A stretch of 64,000 nucleotides of DNA from Actinomycetota bacterium. Its GTDB lineage: Bacteria > Actinomycetota > Actinomycetes > S36-B12 > CAIYMF01. Positions 27,373 through 36,810 of the stretch are shown piece after piece. The notes beneath the pieces were generated by a model. It was not told the origin of the DNA and ran no database searches. It saw nothing but the letters and a program-made list of their open reading frames with translations. The DNA lies in the NCBI GenBank assembly GCA_026393115.1, contig JAPLAU010000031.1, forward strand, positions 1 through 64,000, read 5' to 3'. The position numbers and the translations under genes are program-made. Every line of letters begins with the position of its first letter. The stretch's first letter is position 1.

Positions 27373-27965
27373 GCGGACAGTCGAATCAAGCCGTAGTCAA
27401 AACTCTGACGACGGTAGACAACCGACGGTAGTCCCGACTCGGAATCAGTGAACAAGTAGAAGTCGTGCCCGACCAGTTCCATGCGATCGACTGCCTCGGC
27501 GACACTCATAGGCGCGGATTCGTGGGTCTTTTCGCGCACCACAATCGGCCCATTGACGTACACCGCGTCATCATCGTCGACGTCAACAATCGTCGTTTCG
27601 ACTTCGACCGTGCCAACCCCGGCCGCTGCAGCAACCTCACTCAGCGGCGTGGCGTGGCGTCGGCCTGATCGCTTGCGGTCTGCCGCGCGACGAAGGCGCT
27701 CTTCGAGTCGGTCGTACGCCAACTCAAGAGCTGCGTACTTGTCGGCAGACGCGGCTTCGGCGCGAATGACCGATCCGGCCCCACGACAGGTGAGCTCAAC
27801 ATCGAAGGCGCGATCTGCCTGACGAGGGTTGGGTTCCTTGGTGACCTCAACATCGACACGTGTCAGCGGAACACCGAAACGGTCGAGCTTGGCGACCTTC
27901 TCCTCGACGTGATCGCGAAAACGCTGTGACAGGTCGATATGCCGACCCCTGACGATGACGTCCAT
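27369..27965 (-). CDS. hpf: long-form ribosome hibernation promoting factor
   Basis: The 198-residue protein has the RaiA/HPF domain at residues 1-100 (MDVIVRGRHIDLSQRFRDHV) and the C-terminal dimerisation domain from about 145, ending VYRRQSFDYGLIRL. The long form joins two 70S ribosomes into inactive 100S dimers in slow growth. ATG 27965 is chosen because GAAGGGTGGG precedes it and the domain begins there. The gene matches Rv3241c in position between secA and comF. Confidence 0.94.
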   Translation of the reverse strand: MDVIVRGRHIDLSQRFRDHVEEKVAKLDRFGVPLTRVDVEVTKEPNPRQADRAFDVELTCRGAGSVIRAEAASADKYAALELAYDRLEERLRRAADRKRSGRRHATPLSEVAAAAGVGTVEVETTIVDVDDDDAVYVNGPIVVREKTHESAPMSVAEAVDRMELVGHDFYLFTDSESGLPSVVYRRQSFDYGLIRLSA

Positions 27966-28038
27966 GTCCCACCCTTCATTGCAGCCTGCTGATAACCCCA
28001 CCGTACTCTCACCGCTCACCTATCCGCGCAAGCCGCCG

Positions 28039-28746
28039 TCACCCGGGTGACTTGCCGCTCAGATGACCACGACGGGGGGTACTGAACGCCGCCGCAGCAC
28101 CAACACAGGAAGCCCCACCGGCGACCAGCGAACGCGTCAACTCCGCGAGGGTGGCGCCGGTGGTCACCACGTCATCGACGGCCACGACCATGCCGAACTC
28201 CTCGCCGCAGACACGCCGGCCGGCCTTGCCGCTGAGCTTCATTGACCCAACGACATTGAGGTGTCGCTCGGTCACCCCCAGTCCTCGCTGGTCGTCGGGC
28301 TGCCGTACGTACCCCACACCCTGCACGACAACACAGGCAATGCCATCCTGCGTCAGCAGTCTTGCCGCTTTCCGAGCAATCACAGCAGTCGAGTCGAATC
28401 CCCTCGTGGCCTGTGCTCGTCGACGCTGCGGAACTGCCACGATCGCAACGCGAGGTGGCCATCGTCGTGACTCCAGCGACTGTCGCACCGCCCGCGCCAG
28501 CGAGTCGGCAATCAGTGGGGCCAGTGACCGGTGGCCACCGACTTTGTAGCCGCGCACCACAGCCCTACCGAGTCCTAGGGGGTCACTCACTGCGCACACG
28601 GTCGCGCTCACTGCGACCACGGGTTGCGCCTGTACTGCCATGCGACAGTCGCCGCAGAGCACGAATCCGGGAAGCGCACATACCGCGCACTGCCGCGGCA
28701 TCACGAGGTCAAGGAGAGGTCCCCACACGTTGCCAGCATGCGACAT
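28039..28746 (-). CDS. ComF-family phosphoribosyltransferase-like protein
   Basis: From ATG 28746 the protein has 235 residues. An N-terminal zinc finger, CAVC at 20-23 and CGDC at 31-34, precedes a type I phosphoribosyltransferase fold with the PRPP loop VAVDDVVTTGATLAEL. ComF proteins take part in DNA uptake and purine or DNA metabolism; the actinobacterial role is unknown. The start is uncertain: the frame is open upstream into lpqB, and ATG 28746 has only a weak GCGAAG site. It lies between lpqB and hpf, as in Mycobacterium (Rv3242c). Confidence 0.85.
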   Translation of the reverse strand: MSHAGNVWGPLLDLVMPRQCAVCALPGFVLCGDCRMAVQAQPVVAVSATVCAVSDPLGLGRAVVRGYKVGGHRSLAPLIADSLARAVRQSLESRRWPPRVAIVAVPQRRRAQATRGFDSTAVIARKAARLLTQDGIACVVVQGVGYVRQPDDQRGLGVTERHLNVVGSMKLSGKAGRRVCGEEFGMVVAVDDVVTTGATLAELTRSLVAGGASCVGAAAAFSTPRRGHLSGKSPG

Positions 28747-28820
28747 CTGGCACTTCGCCGGCCAGACGTATCCGAACCCTGTGCAGAACTGCTCCCGCGC
28801 CAGCGTGTGCAGAAGGTAAC

Positions 28821-30545
28821 TCAGCCTGGATACGCCGGGGAGGTGCCCGAAACGACGTGCGACCACTGCACACCGTCGAATTTCTGAACGGATCGATACG
28901 TGGTACCGACGAGTACTAGGCGTAACGGTGCCGCCGAGACACTGACCGACTTCGCCGGAGCCAGATTCATGCGCACTGGATCGGCTCCGAGGGTAATCGT
29001 GAACACCTGTAGTGCCCCCGCCCCTTCAGTACCGAGAGCCACGATCTGGTTCGACGACTTCCATACGACATCAATCGCTGAACTCACGCGTGATTCAATC
29101 CTGCGAGCACCTGTGATGCGTACCGAATCACCACGCCGTTCAACCCGCGCCAGTGCCACTTCAGTTCGGGGACCACGGCGAAGCAGGAGCGCGGCACGGG
29201 TGCCATCGCGAGAAAGGCTCAACCCCACCACTCGCGCATCATCGACACCCTCGACCACCACGGGTTGAGGTTCGCTTCCGAGCAGACTGAGCGTGTAGAC
29301 CGCATTGCCGTCGATCCACCACAGCGACGAATCCGGCCCGTACCCGACAGAAGCCAACGCCTTTCCAGTGGCTCGTTCGCGAAAACTGCCACCGGGCTCA
29401 GACCCACTTTCAAGAAGTGTTTGCTGCTTTGAGTCGACACCGGCAAACCGTGAACCATCGGGCGATACCGCCAAGGTGGTCAGTGGTTGGTCGGGCTTAC
29501 CCGCTGGACCGATGACCGGAACAATGAGTCCGGGAGTCAGAGATGCCACTCCCCTATCCGTGATGGCAAACGAAGTCGCATTAGACGCAATCGCATCGGG
29601 GTCGTACTCAGGCCACGCATCGCGTGACTGCACTGGTGGCTGGCCCGGCACAGGCAGCGGGACACCGCCCGCGCGGATGCGCACTCCGACCACTTCCGGA
29701 ATCTGACGTAGGGTCCAGACAATTTGCGCCGACAGCGCCGAACGAGTTCTCTCGTCGCTGGCAAGCACTTGGGCATCGAGGTTGACCTCGGCAATACCGT
29801 TGTCGATCGGGACCGAGTCGACTGTCAGGGTCGCGCCGTTGGGGAAAGCGGTTCGAACCGCGGGCGCAAGCCACTCGGTCGGTCCGGCAACCAACCGACG
29901 AATCAGCGTTGTGGCGGCCCCTGAGCCTGTGCTCGGAACCGTAATCGGGTCGGGAACCAGCGTGCGGAATTGAGGATCGAGGAAGAATGCGCTGTAGGTG
30001 CGATAGCCGCGGTCGACATCTCCACGACTGAGCAACAAACCAAGCGGTGGAGTGCTGATGCGCCAGTTCCCGGATTCTCGAACCAACTTGAACTCTTGCT
30101 CAAGAACCGCACCCGGCTCGGCCACTGTGTACGAGCCCGCGCGATCGATGCTGCCGACCTGCGGTGCCACGACACTCACGATGTTGGTACCCACCGGCTG
30201 AATGCGCACGGTTGACGCTTCGTACACGCGCGTCTGTAACGACGGATTCCATTTCGCTACAGCGTCGGCTGACAGAAACAATCGCGCCACCGCATAGTCG
30301 TCTTGAAAGGATGCGCTGGCTTCAAGGAAACCCCGCACAATCTCAGTCGGGCTCGCGCCCAGCGCAGGGGGACGAGCGATGACTCGAATGAACTGACTGG
30401 CATCGGGTGCGTTGACCGCAGGACCCTCCACCACCGGTCCACTTTCAGGAATGCTGGCGCCGCAGGCTGCCAAGCTCAGAACAACGACACCGACGGCGGC
30501 CGCGTGAAGTGCGCGACCCGCCACACCACGTTTAGCGATCACCAC
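28821..30545 (-). CDS. lpqB: lipoprotein LpqB
   Basis: The 574-residue lipoprotein has the lipobox LAAC with C28. It is followed by the LpqB N-terminal region, a GerMN domain around residues 190-310 (TTLIRRLVAGPTEWLAPAV) and a C-terminal beta-propeller. LpqB contacts the sensor MtrB outside the membrane and tunes MtrAB signalling. Start GTG 30545 lies six bases after GAGGAGG and overlaps the end of mtrB, giving tight coupling. The open frame continues upstream inside mtrB but would remove the signal peptide from the N-terminus. Confidence 0.94.
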   Translation of the reverse strand: MVIAKRGVAGRALHAAAVGVVVLSLAACGASIPESGPVVEGPAVNAPDASQFIRVIARPPALGASPTEIVRGFLEASASFQDDYAVARLFLSADAVAKWNPSLQTRVYEASTVRIQPVGTNIVSVVAPQVGSIDRAGSYTVAEPGAVLEQEFKLVRESGNWRISTPPLGLLLSRGDVDRGYRTYSAFFLDPQFRTLVPDPITVPSTGSGAATTLIRRLVAGPTEWLAPAVRTAFPNGATLTVDSVPIDNGIAEVNLDAQVLASDERTRSALSAQIVWTLRQIPEVVGVRIRAGGVPLPVPGQPPVQSRDAWPEYDPDAIASNATSFAITDRGVASLTPGLIVPVIGPAGKPDQPLTTLAVSPDGSRFAGVDSKQQTLLESGSEPGGSFRERATGKALASVGYGPDSSLWWIDGNAVYTLSLLGSEPQPVVVEGVDDARVVGLSLSRDGTRAALLLRRGPRTEVALARVERRGDSVRITGARRIESRVSSAIDVVWKSSNQIVALGTEGAGALQVFTITLGADPVRMNLAPAKSVSVSAAPLRLVLVGTTYRSVQKFDGVQWSHVVSGTSPAYPG

Positions 30546-32100
30546 TGCGCACCTCCTCAGCCTGCTCCATGGGATCAAGCGCAAGAGGGAACGAGCGCAC
30601 CTCGTCACCAGCGCGACGAGGAAGGGTGAGAACGAAGTTCGAACCACGACCTGGTTCACCCCACGCCTGCAACCAACCTCCGTGTAGTCGCGCGTCTTCG
30701 AGTGCGATCGAAAGCCCCAAACCTGTTCCGCCGACGCTCCGAGCACGCGCCGGGTCAGCGCGCCAGAAGCGGTTGAATACCAAAGCGGTTTCACCCGGTT
30801 TCAACCCAACTCCCAGATCACGAACAGCTAGTGCCGCGGCATCATCGTCGCCACCGACGGTAATCGTGACCGGTCGGCCCACACCGTGCTCGACGGCATT
30901 CACCACAAGGTTGCGCACAATTCGTTCAACGCGCCGCGGATCGCATTCGACGCGCACGGGACCAGGCGGCGCTACTAGGACCAGCTCGCTTCCGACCCGA
31001 TCGGACAAAGGAGTCGCAGCCTTAATGGCGCGACGAGCCAGTGACACGAGATCGATCGCTTCGGCATCCAGCATTGCCGCGCCCGCATCGAATCGGCTGA
31101 TTTCCAGCAAGTCGGCGAGCAGTAACTCGAAGCGGTCGAGTTGAGTTTGCAGCAACTCGGCCGAGCGCGCCGTCGCCGGATCGAATTCGCCTCGCGATTC
31201 GTGCAACACATCGGCAGCCATCCGCACCGTCGTCAGTGGCGTGCGCAGCTCGTGCGACACATCCGAAACGAAGCGTTGTTGAACGCGCGACATTCCTTCG
31301 AGTCGGCGAATCTGTTCCTGCAGCGACGCAGCCATCTGGTTGAACGATGTCGCGAGCGCCGCGAGGTCGTCCTCACCCCGCACGGCCATGCGTTCGGTGA
31401 GTTTGCCCGCCTTGAACTGTTCAGCGGTACGGGCGGCCAGTCGCACGGGGCGCACGACTTGGCGAGTGAGCAGCCAGGCCAACGCGACCAGACCCAGCAC
31501 CAGCAGCACTCCGGTCGCGAGTACTGCAGACCGCACGAGGGTCAGGGTGTCCTGCTCTTGAGTGAGTGGGAACAAGTAGTACAGCTCATAACCGCCGACG
31601 CCCGGAACGACCAGGGGAGCACCAACGACAAGCCCCGGAACCGCACGCCCGTCGAGGTAGCGGATCAGCGTGTACGTCCAGGCTTGCCGGCTCGTGGCGG
31701 CGATCGAAATGTGCAGGTCAGCCGGAATGCTTGATTCGGCAATGTTGTTTGTCGCTCGCTCGGGGGCACCGGCGAGCGGAGGTGCTGAAAGCAGGAGCAC
31801 TTCATAAAGACCGGCTTGGCCCGCACGCGTGGCGATGGCTGCGACCACCGAGTCGACCAAGCTCGCCGGTCCGGGAGTCGAGGGACCTGTGTCGGCGGCC
31901 GCCAAGATGCGCTGCGCTTCGGCAAGTCCGGCTGTTGCTTCGGTGACCGACGATCGCTGCTTGGTATCTAGCAATCCCGTAGTCACGCGAGAGAGCAACA
32001 GGTAGCCCAGTAACCCCACCACGAGCAGTGACCCCACGAGAGTGGTGGACACCACCCGCAGGGTCAGTGATCGCCGCCAGAGCGAACGGATACGCCGCAC
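30532..32100 (-). CDS. mtrB: sensor histidine kinase MtrB
   Basis: The 522-residue membrane kinase has TM helices at about 19-37 and 189-211 flanking an extracellular domain, HAMP around 212-265, HisKA with phospho-acceptor H283 in DVSHELRTPL and a HATPase_c domain with NLVVNAVEHG and VGGTGLGLSIA. MtrB phosphorylates MtrA and controls wall hydrolases, replication and division genes. GTG 32100 is the start. The mtrA-mtrB-lpqB order is diagnostic. Confidence 0.96.
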   Translation of the reverse strand: MRRIRSLWRRSLTLRVVSTTLVGSLLVVGLLGYLLLSRVTTGLLDTKQRSSVTEATAGLAEAQRILAAADTGPSTPGPASLVDSVVAAIATRAGQAGLYEVLLLSAPPLAGAPERATNNIAESSIPADLHISIAATSRQAWTYTLIRYLDGRAVPGLVVGAPLVVPGVGGYELYYLFPLTQEQDTLTLVRSAVLATGVLLVLGLVALAWLLTRQVVRPVRLAARTAEQFKAGKLTERMAVRGEDDLAALATSFNQMAASLQEQIRRLEGMSRVQQRFVSDVSHELRTPLTTVRMAADVLHESRGEFDPATARSAELLQTQLDRFELLLADLLEISRFDAGAAMLDAEAIDLVSLARRAIKAATPLSDRVGSELVLVAPPGPVRVECDPRRVERIVRNLVVNAVEHGVGRPVTITVGGDDDAAALAVRDLGVGLKPGETALVFNRFWRADPARARSVGGTGLGLSIALEDARLHGGWLQAWGEPGRGSNFVLTLPRRAGDEVRSFPLALDPMEQAEEVRSGDR

Positions 32101-32125
32101 GGTCAGTCCGGCCGGGGTCCGGTCG

Positions 32126-32812
<687 letters not shown>

Positions 32813-32876
32813 CGTGGCATCAACCTGTCGGGATGCACCCCACACGGTCGAATTCTGTGCTTCCAGCGCCCAAATT

Positions 32877-32903
32877 CCCCCACCAGAGGGTGAACCGGGG
32901 GGG
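32877..32903 (-). terminator. possible hairpin between the CPBP protease gene and mtrA
   Basis: CCCCC and GGGGG flank an inner CACC/GGTG pair in the 162-base gap. It could end the upstream transcript or shape the mtrA leader. No T run follows. Confidence 0.3.
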
Positions 32904-32974
32904 ACTGTCCAAGAGGTAGTCATAGCCCATCAACGCACCGGTGCGAGGGTTCGTTCCAGCCAGTTCAGTGGCGC

Positions 32975-33763
32975 CTAGACGACGAACAGTCCAGCGACGG
33001 CTACGAGATTGTTGACCATATGCGCCACGATTCCTGCGCCGAGACGGCCGGTGCGCTGCCGGAGGTACCCCAGGATCAGTCCAGTCGCGAAGAGCAGCGG
33101 GAACCGAACGGGCTCCAAGTGGAAAGCCGCGAATGCCACTGAAGTCCAGATGGTGACCCACCACGGATTGACTCCCCGTTTGGCGAGCGCCCCCCAGAAC
33201 ATGCCGCGGAAGCACACTTCCTCAACGATCGGCGCGATGATGCCGACCCCGAGCGCCAGCAAGAGCAGCGACACCGTGTCGGACTTGAACTGCGTGAGTA
33301 GCTCCCCCGCCGACGAGTCGAAGTCTCCGAAGATCTTCTGAGTCACGACGCCGACGGCGGTGGCCGACACCAGCGCTGCCACTCCCGCCACCAGTCCCCA
33401 CGGGATGTCCATCTTCCGTAGCGCAAGGCCGAGGTCGAGTACAGCGCCGTTGCCCTTCCAGCGAGTTACCAGCAGCGGCCAGCCGAGCATCGGAATCCAC
33501 TGCGCCACCAAGCTGAGCAGGATGACGATCTTTTGCCACGACTGTGACTGTGAATCAACCAGCAGGAGCAGCCCGGCGCCGACCGAGAAGACCAGAGCGC
33601 CAGCGAGGGTGATCCACGCGTCGCCGAAACCCCACCGCGGGAAGCGCAGCGGAAAGCGGGCGTGCCACGCATCGGTTGCCGTCGTGGGCGCACCGGGCCA
33701 TGGCAGCTGATCTGCAACGGGCGCCAGAACCGTCTGGTAGGTCTGCACGACGGGCGGCGCCAT
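32975..33763 (-). CDS. CPBP-family intramembrane glutamic protease
   Basis: The 262-residue membrane protein has about seven helices and the CPBP (Abi/CAAX) motifs: EEVCFRGMFWGAL carries the paired glutamates, and a later FAAFHLEP gives the histidine. Family members cleave prenylated or membrane proteins or protect against bacteriocins. ATG 33763 lies after GAGG. It lies upstream of mtrA on the same strand, but a 162-base gap suggests separate control. Substrate unknown. Confidence 0.85.
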   Translation of the reverse strand: MAPPVVQTYQTVLAPVADQLPWPGAPTTATDAWHARFPLRFPRWGFGDAWITLAGALVFSVGAGLLLLVDSQSQSWQKIVILLSLVAQWIPMLGWPLLVTRWKGNGAVLDLGLALRKMDIPWGLVAGVAALVSATAVGVVTQKIFGDFDSSAGELLTQFKSDTVSLLLLALGVGIIAPIVEEVCFRGMFWGALAKRGVNPWWVTIWTSVAFAAFHLEPVRFPLLFATGLILGYLRQRTGRLGAGIVAHMVNNLVAVAGLFVV

Positions 33764-33920
33764 CGGTACCTCGGGCGGTTGCGGCGGCGGCAGGTTCAGA
33801 GGATCGATGATGACCTCACGGAAATTGGGGAACGTTGGGCCAGTCTAAGCGACGATTCCACGGCAGTTCCGTCGTCGCCACCGTGGGTGCTGGGTACCGA
33901 AAAAAGCTGCGACTACTCCC

Positions 33921-33965
33921 ATCGGGGGCACCCAGACGCTCACCTAGCGCGCTCAGGCGCCCCAG
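33921..33965 (-). repeat. 45-bp dispersed repeat, copy B
   Basis: Minus-strand TGGGGCG at the start, GCGCGCTAGGTGAGCG in the middle and GCCCCCGATG at the end. It is inverted relative to copy C, 125 bases away. Confidence 0.85.
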
Positions 33966-34090
33966 CGTGACGGGCTGGCACGCTCCACTCAAGAAGAATT
34001 TGCCGACATGGTCGTCTCCCGGGCCTCAGAAACCGCAAGCACGCCAGATTGCCGAGCTAGGCGCTCATCTCCGGGCATGACACGGCGCAG

Positions 34091-34135
34091 TGGGGCGTCC
34101 AGGCGCGCTAGGTGAGCGCTTGGGGACCCCCGATG
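34091..34135 (+). repeat. 45-bp dispersed repeat, copy C
   Basis: Starts TGGGGCG, contains GCGCGCTAGGTGAGCGCT and ends TGGGGACCCCCGATG. Exactly the same length as copies A and B. The GCGC arms around TAGGTGA can form a small hairpin. Confidence 0.85.
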
Positions 34136-34225
34136 CATTAGGGAAGAGGTGGGCCCTAACCCCCGATGCATCACGGAAGAGGTGGGCCCTAACCCCCGAT
34201 GCATCACGCAAGAGGTGAGCGCTTG
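34127..34225 (+). repeat. 33-bp tandem repeat, three units
   Basis: Units start at 34127, 34160 and 34193. Each begins CCCCCGATGCAT and contains GAAGAGGTGGGCCCTAA or a close variant. The first unit overlaps the end of repeat copy C. The third runs into a partial copy of the 45-bp element. Confidence 0.85.
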
Positions 34226-34238
34226 GGGACCCCCGATG
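34214..34238 (+). repeat. 45-bp dispersed repeat, partial copy
   Basis: Only the right-hand 25 bases are present, from GGTGAGCGCTTGGGG to CCCCCGATG, identical to copy C. It lies between the tandem repeats and the ahcY terminator. Confidence 0.8.
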
Positions 34239-34247
34239 CATAACGCA

Positions 34248-34282
34248 AGAGGTGGGCTGCCCCCGAAAGGACAGCCCACCTC
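34248..34282 (-). terminator. intrinsic terminator of ahcY
   Basis: GAGGTGGGCTG pairs perfectly with CAGCCCACCTC over 11 bp with a 12-base loop, 12 bases beyond the ahcY stop. The distal arm AAGAGGTGGGC is the same sequence that occurs in the 33-bp tandem units. Confidence 0.8.
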
Positions 34283-34294
34283 TGTCTTACAGAC

Positions 34295-35737
34295 TCAGTA
34301 GCGGTAGTTCTCCGGCTTGTACGGTCCGGCGACGTCGACACCGAGGTACTCGGCTTGCACCTTGCTCAGCTCGGTGAGTTTGACGCCCAGAGCCTCCAGG
34401 TGAAGTCGCGCCACCTTCTCGTCGAGGTACTTGGGCAGCGTGTACACACCGAGGGGGTACTCGTCGAGCTTGGTGAACAACTCGATCTGCGCCAGCACCT
34501 GGTTGGTGAAGGAGTTCGACATCACGAACGACGGGTGACCCGTCGCGTTTCCGAGATTCAGCAGTCGACCCTCGCTCAGCATGATAATCGACCTGCCGTT
34601 GGCAAAGACGAACTCGTCCACCTGCGGCTTGATCGTGGTGCGCTTGATACCCGGAACTGCCATCAGACCGGCCATGTCGATCTCGTTGTCGAAGTGACCG
34701 ATGTTGCCAACGATCGCCTGGTGCTTCATCTTGCCCATCTGATCGGCGCTGATCACGTCGTAGCAGCCGGTGGCAGTGATGAAGATGTCGGCAACCGGAA
34801 GCACCTCGTCAAGCGTGGTGACCTGGTAACCGTCCATCGCCGCCTGCATCGCACAGATGGGGTCGATCTCGGTAATGATGACGCGCGCACCCTGGCCGCG
34901 CAGTGAATCGGCGCTGCCCTTACCAACATCGCCGTAGCCACACACGACAGCGACCTTGCCACCAATGAGCGTGTCAGTGGCCCGGTTGATTCCGTCAACG
35001 AGAGAGTGGCGGCAGCCGTACTTGTTGTCGAATTTACTCTTGGTGACTGAGTCGTTGACGTTGATCGCCGGGAAGATCAGCGAGCCATCACGCATCATTT
35101 CGTAGAGACGGTGAACGCCTGTCGTCGTCTCTTCGGTGACGCCCTTGATTCCGGCACCAATGCGGGTCCAACGCTGCGGGTCATCCTTGAGTGACTGCGT
35201 GAGAACCGAGAGAACCACCCCGTACTCTTCGGAATCGGCCGTGCTGGGGTTAGGCACAACGCCTGCCGCTTCGAACTGCGTGCCCTTGTGAACCAGCATC
35301 GTGGCGTCGCCACCGTCGTCGAGAATCATGTTGGGGCCACCACCATCGGGCCACATCAGCACGCGCTCGGTGCACCACCAGTACTCCTCGAGCGTCTCGC
35401 CCTTCCACGCGTACACCGGAACACCCTGGGGGTTCTCGGGAGTGCCGTGGAGGCCGACAGCGATGGCCGCTGCGGCGTGATCTTGAGTCGAGAAGATGTT
35501 GCACGATGCCCAACGAACTTCGGCACCAAGTTCGACGAGGGTCTCGATCAACACGGCCGTCTGCACGGTCATGTGCAGTGAGCCAGTGATGCGAGCGCCC
35601 TTGAGGGGTTTGCTCTGGCCGAACTCCTCGCGCATCGCCATCAAGCCGGGCATTTCGTGCTCGGCGAGGCGGATTTCGTTGCGGCCAAATTCAGCCAGTG
35701 AAAGATCGGCAACCTTGAAGTCAGGGGCAGCGGACAT
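34295..35737 (-). CDS. ahcY: adenosylhomocysteinase
   Basis: The 480-residue NAD-dependent enzyme hydrolyses S-adenosylhomocysteine to adenosine and homocysteine, relieving product inhibition of methyltransferases. Clear marks are [33 protein letters not shown] with the substrate-site lysine, and the NAD-binding [20 protein letters not shown]. The C-terminal PYKPENYRY is diagnostic. ATG 35737 follows AAGGAG by 11 bases; the longer frame is not used. The 140 bases upstream show no SAH-riboswitch consensus. It is downstream of the manB/SIS/CDF run, as sahH is near manA/manB in Mycobacterium. Confidence 0.97.
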   Translation of the reverse strand: MSAAPDFKVADLSLAEFGRNEIRLAEHEMPGLMAMREEFGQSKPLKGARITGSLHMTVQTAVLIETLVELGAEVRWASCNIFSTQDHAAAAIAVGLHGTPENPQGVPVYAWKGETLEEYWWCTERVLMWPDGGGPNMILDDGGDATMLVHKGTQFEAAGVVPNPSTADSEEYGVVLSVLTQSLKDDPQRWTRIGAGIKGVTEETTTGVHRLYEMMRDGSLIFPAINVNDSVTKSKFDNKYGCRHSLVDGINRATDTLIGGKVAVVCGYGDVGKGSADSLRGQGARVIITEIDPICAMQAAMDGYQVTTLDEVLPVADIFITATGCYDVISADQMGKMKHQAIVGNIGHFDNEIDMAGLMAVPGIKRTTIKPQVDEFVFANGRSIIMLSEGRLLNLGNATGHPSFVMSNSFTNQVLAQIELFTKLDEYPLGVYTLPKYLDEKVARLHLEALGVKLTELSKVQAEYLGVDVAGPYKPENYRY

Positions 35738-35877
35738 GCGTGCGAAACTCCTTGTGATCGACAGTGGGTCCACGAACGTCACGAGGCTTCGATGGTTCGC
35801 TTGGGGGCAGCACGGGGTCTCCGGTGCCCACCGGACAGCATTCTCTCACGATCGGGCCGATCCGACGACACGGAGCG

Positions 35878-36801
35878 CTACCGGTCAGGAAGCAACCGGT
35901 CAAGGTCGGGCTCAAGGTAGATGTAGCGAGCACTCGGAACCGCCGCGCGAATCGACTTCTCAGCCGCATCAATTGCCGCAGCGATTTCGGCCCCCGTTTC
36001 GTCGCGGTCAATGGCGATCTTGGCGGCCACCAGCAACTCGTCGGGACCCACATGCAGCGTGCGCATGCTGATGACTCGGTTCACGCCGTCAGTGATGAGT
36101 AAGGCCGCGGCAATCGCCGCTTCCTCCTCAGGAAGTGCCGACTCGCCGACGAGCATGCTCGACATCTCAAGGGCAAGGAAGACGGCAATGACGAGCAGGA
36201 GGCATCCCACCGCCATGGCGCCCATGCCATCCCACTTGCCATCGCCGGTAACGACAGCCAGCGAGATACCAATCAGCGCGAAAACAAGACCGAGGAGTGC
36301 TCCAGCATCTTCCAACATGATCACGGGAAGTTCGGGCTGTCGCACGTCGCGAATGAAGCGAACCATCGACCGCGAACCTCGCGAGCGGTTGGCCTCACGA
36401 ATCGCCGTGCGGAATGAGAACCCTTCAAGGAGGATCGCAATCCCCAGAACGAGAAATGCGATCCACGCATCCTTCACTTCTTCAGGGTGCTGCCACTTGT
36501 GCAAGCCTTCGTAGAGCGAGTACACACCGCCGACGAGGAACAAAATGATGGCCACGACGAAGCTGTAGACGTAACGAACTCGGCCGTAGCCGAATTGATG
36601 CGTGGTAGTCGCAGTGCGCTTCGACCGCTTGCCACCGATGAGCAACAACACTTGGTTGCAGGAGTCGGCAACCGAGTGGATCGCCTCCGACAGCATGGAG
36701 GACGAGCCGGTGAAGAAAAACGCGATGAACTTGCTGATCGCGATTCCGACATTCGCGGCCAGCGCAGCAACGACTGCCTTCGTTCCACCTTCGGTACTCA
36801 T
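35878..36801 (-). CDS. cation diffusion facilitator (CDF) family transporter
   Basis: The 307-residue protein has the CDF membrane domain of about six helices. The first is VAALAANVGIAISKFIAFFF. The metal site region MLSEAIHSVADSCNQ is in helix 2, and EDAGALLGLVFALIG has the matching acidic residue in helix 5. A cytoplasmic C-terminal domain follows from about residue 215. CDF proteins export Zn, Fe or Mn by proton antiport; the metal is not resolved. It starts 9 bases after the SIS isomerase gene and is probably cotranscribed with it. Confidence 0.88.
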   Translation of the reverse strand: MSTEGGTKAVVAALAANVGIAISKFIAFFFTGSSSMLSEAIHSVADSCNQVLLLIGGKRSKRTATTTHQFGYGRVRYVYSFVVAIILFLVGGVYSLYEGLHKWQHPEEVKDAWIAFLVLGIAILLEGFSFRTAIREANRSRGSRSMVRFIRDVRQPELPVIMLEDAGALLGLVFALIGISLAVVTGDGKWDGMGAMAVGCLLLVIAVFLALEMSSMLVGESALPEEEAAIAAALLITDGVNRVISMRTLHVGPDELLVAAKIAIDRDETGAEIAAAIDAAEKSIRAAVPSARYIYLEPDLDRLLPDR

Positions 36802-36810
36802 GTCAGGAAC

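Larger units (their letters stand above)
33764..34294. other. intergenic repeat region between ahcY and the CPBP protease gene
   Basis: This 531-base gap carries no convincing gene. It contains two inverted copies of the 45-bp repeat (33921-33965 and 34091-34135), a 33-bp tandem repeat, a partial copy (34214-34238) and the ahcY terminator. The 125 bases between the inverted copies show no open frame with a start site I can support. Confidence 0.7.

Noticed and set aside
32813-32935. 36-codon upstream ORF before mtrA
   Set aside because: ATG near 32931 opens a frame ending just before mtrA, but there is no ribosome binding site or sign of conservation.
34127-34225. CRISPR array candidate
   Set aside because: The 33-bp units are directly adjacent with no spacers, and no cas gene is present.
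35738-35877. SAH riboswitch upstream of ahcY
   Set aside because: No match to the conserved SAH aptamer core on the minus strand.
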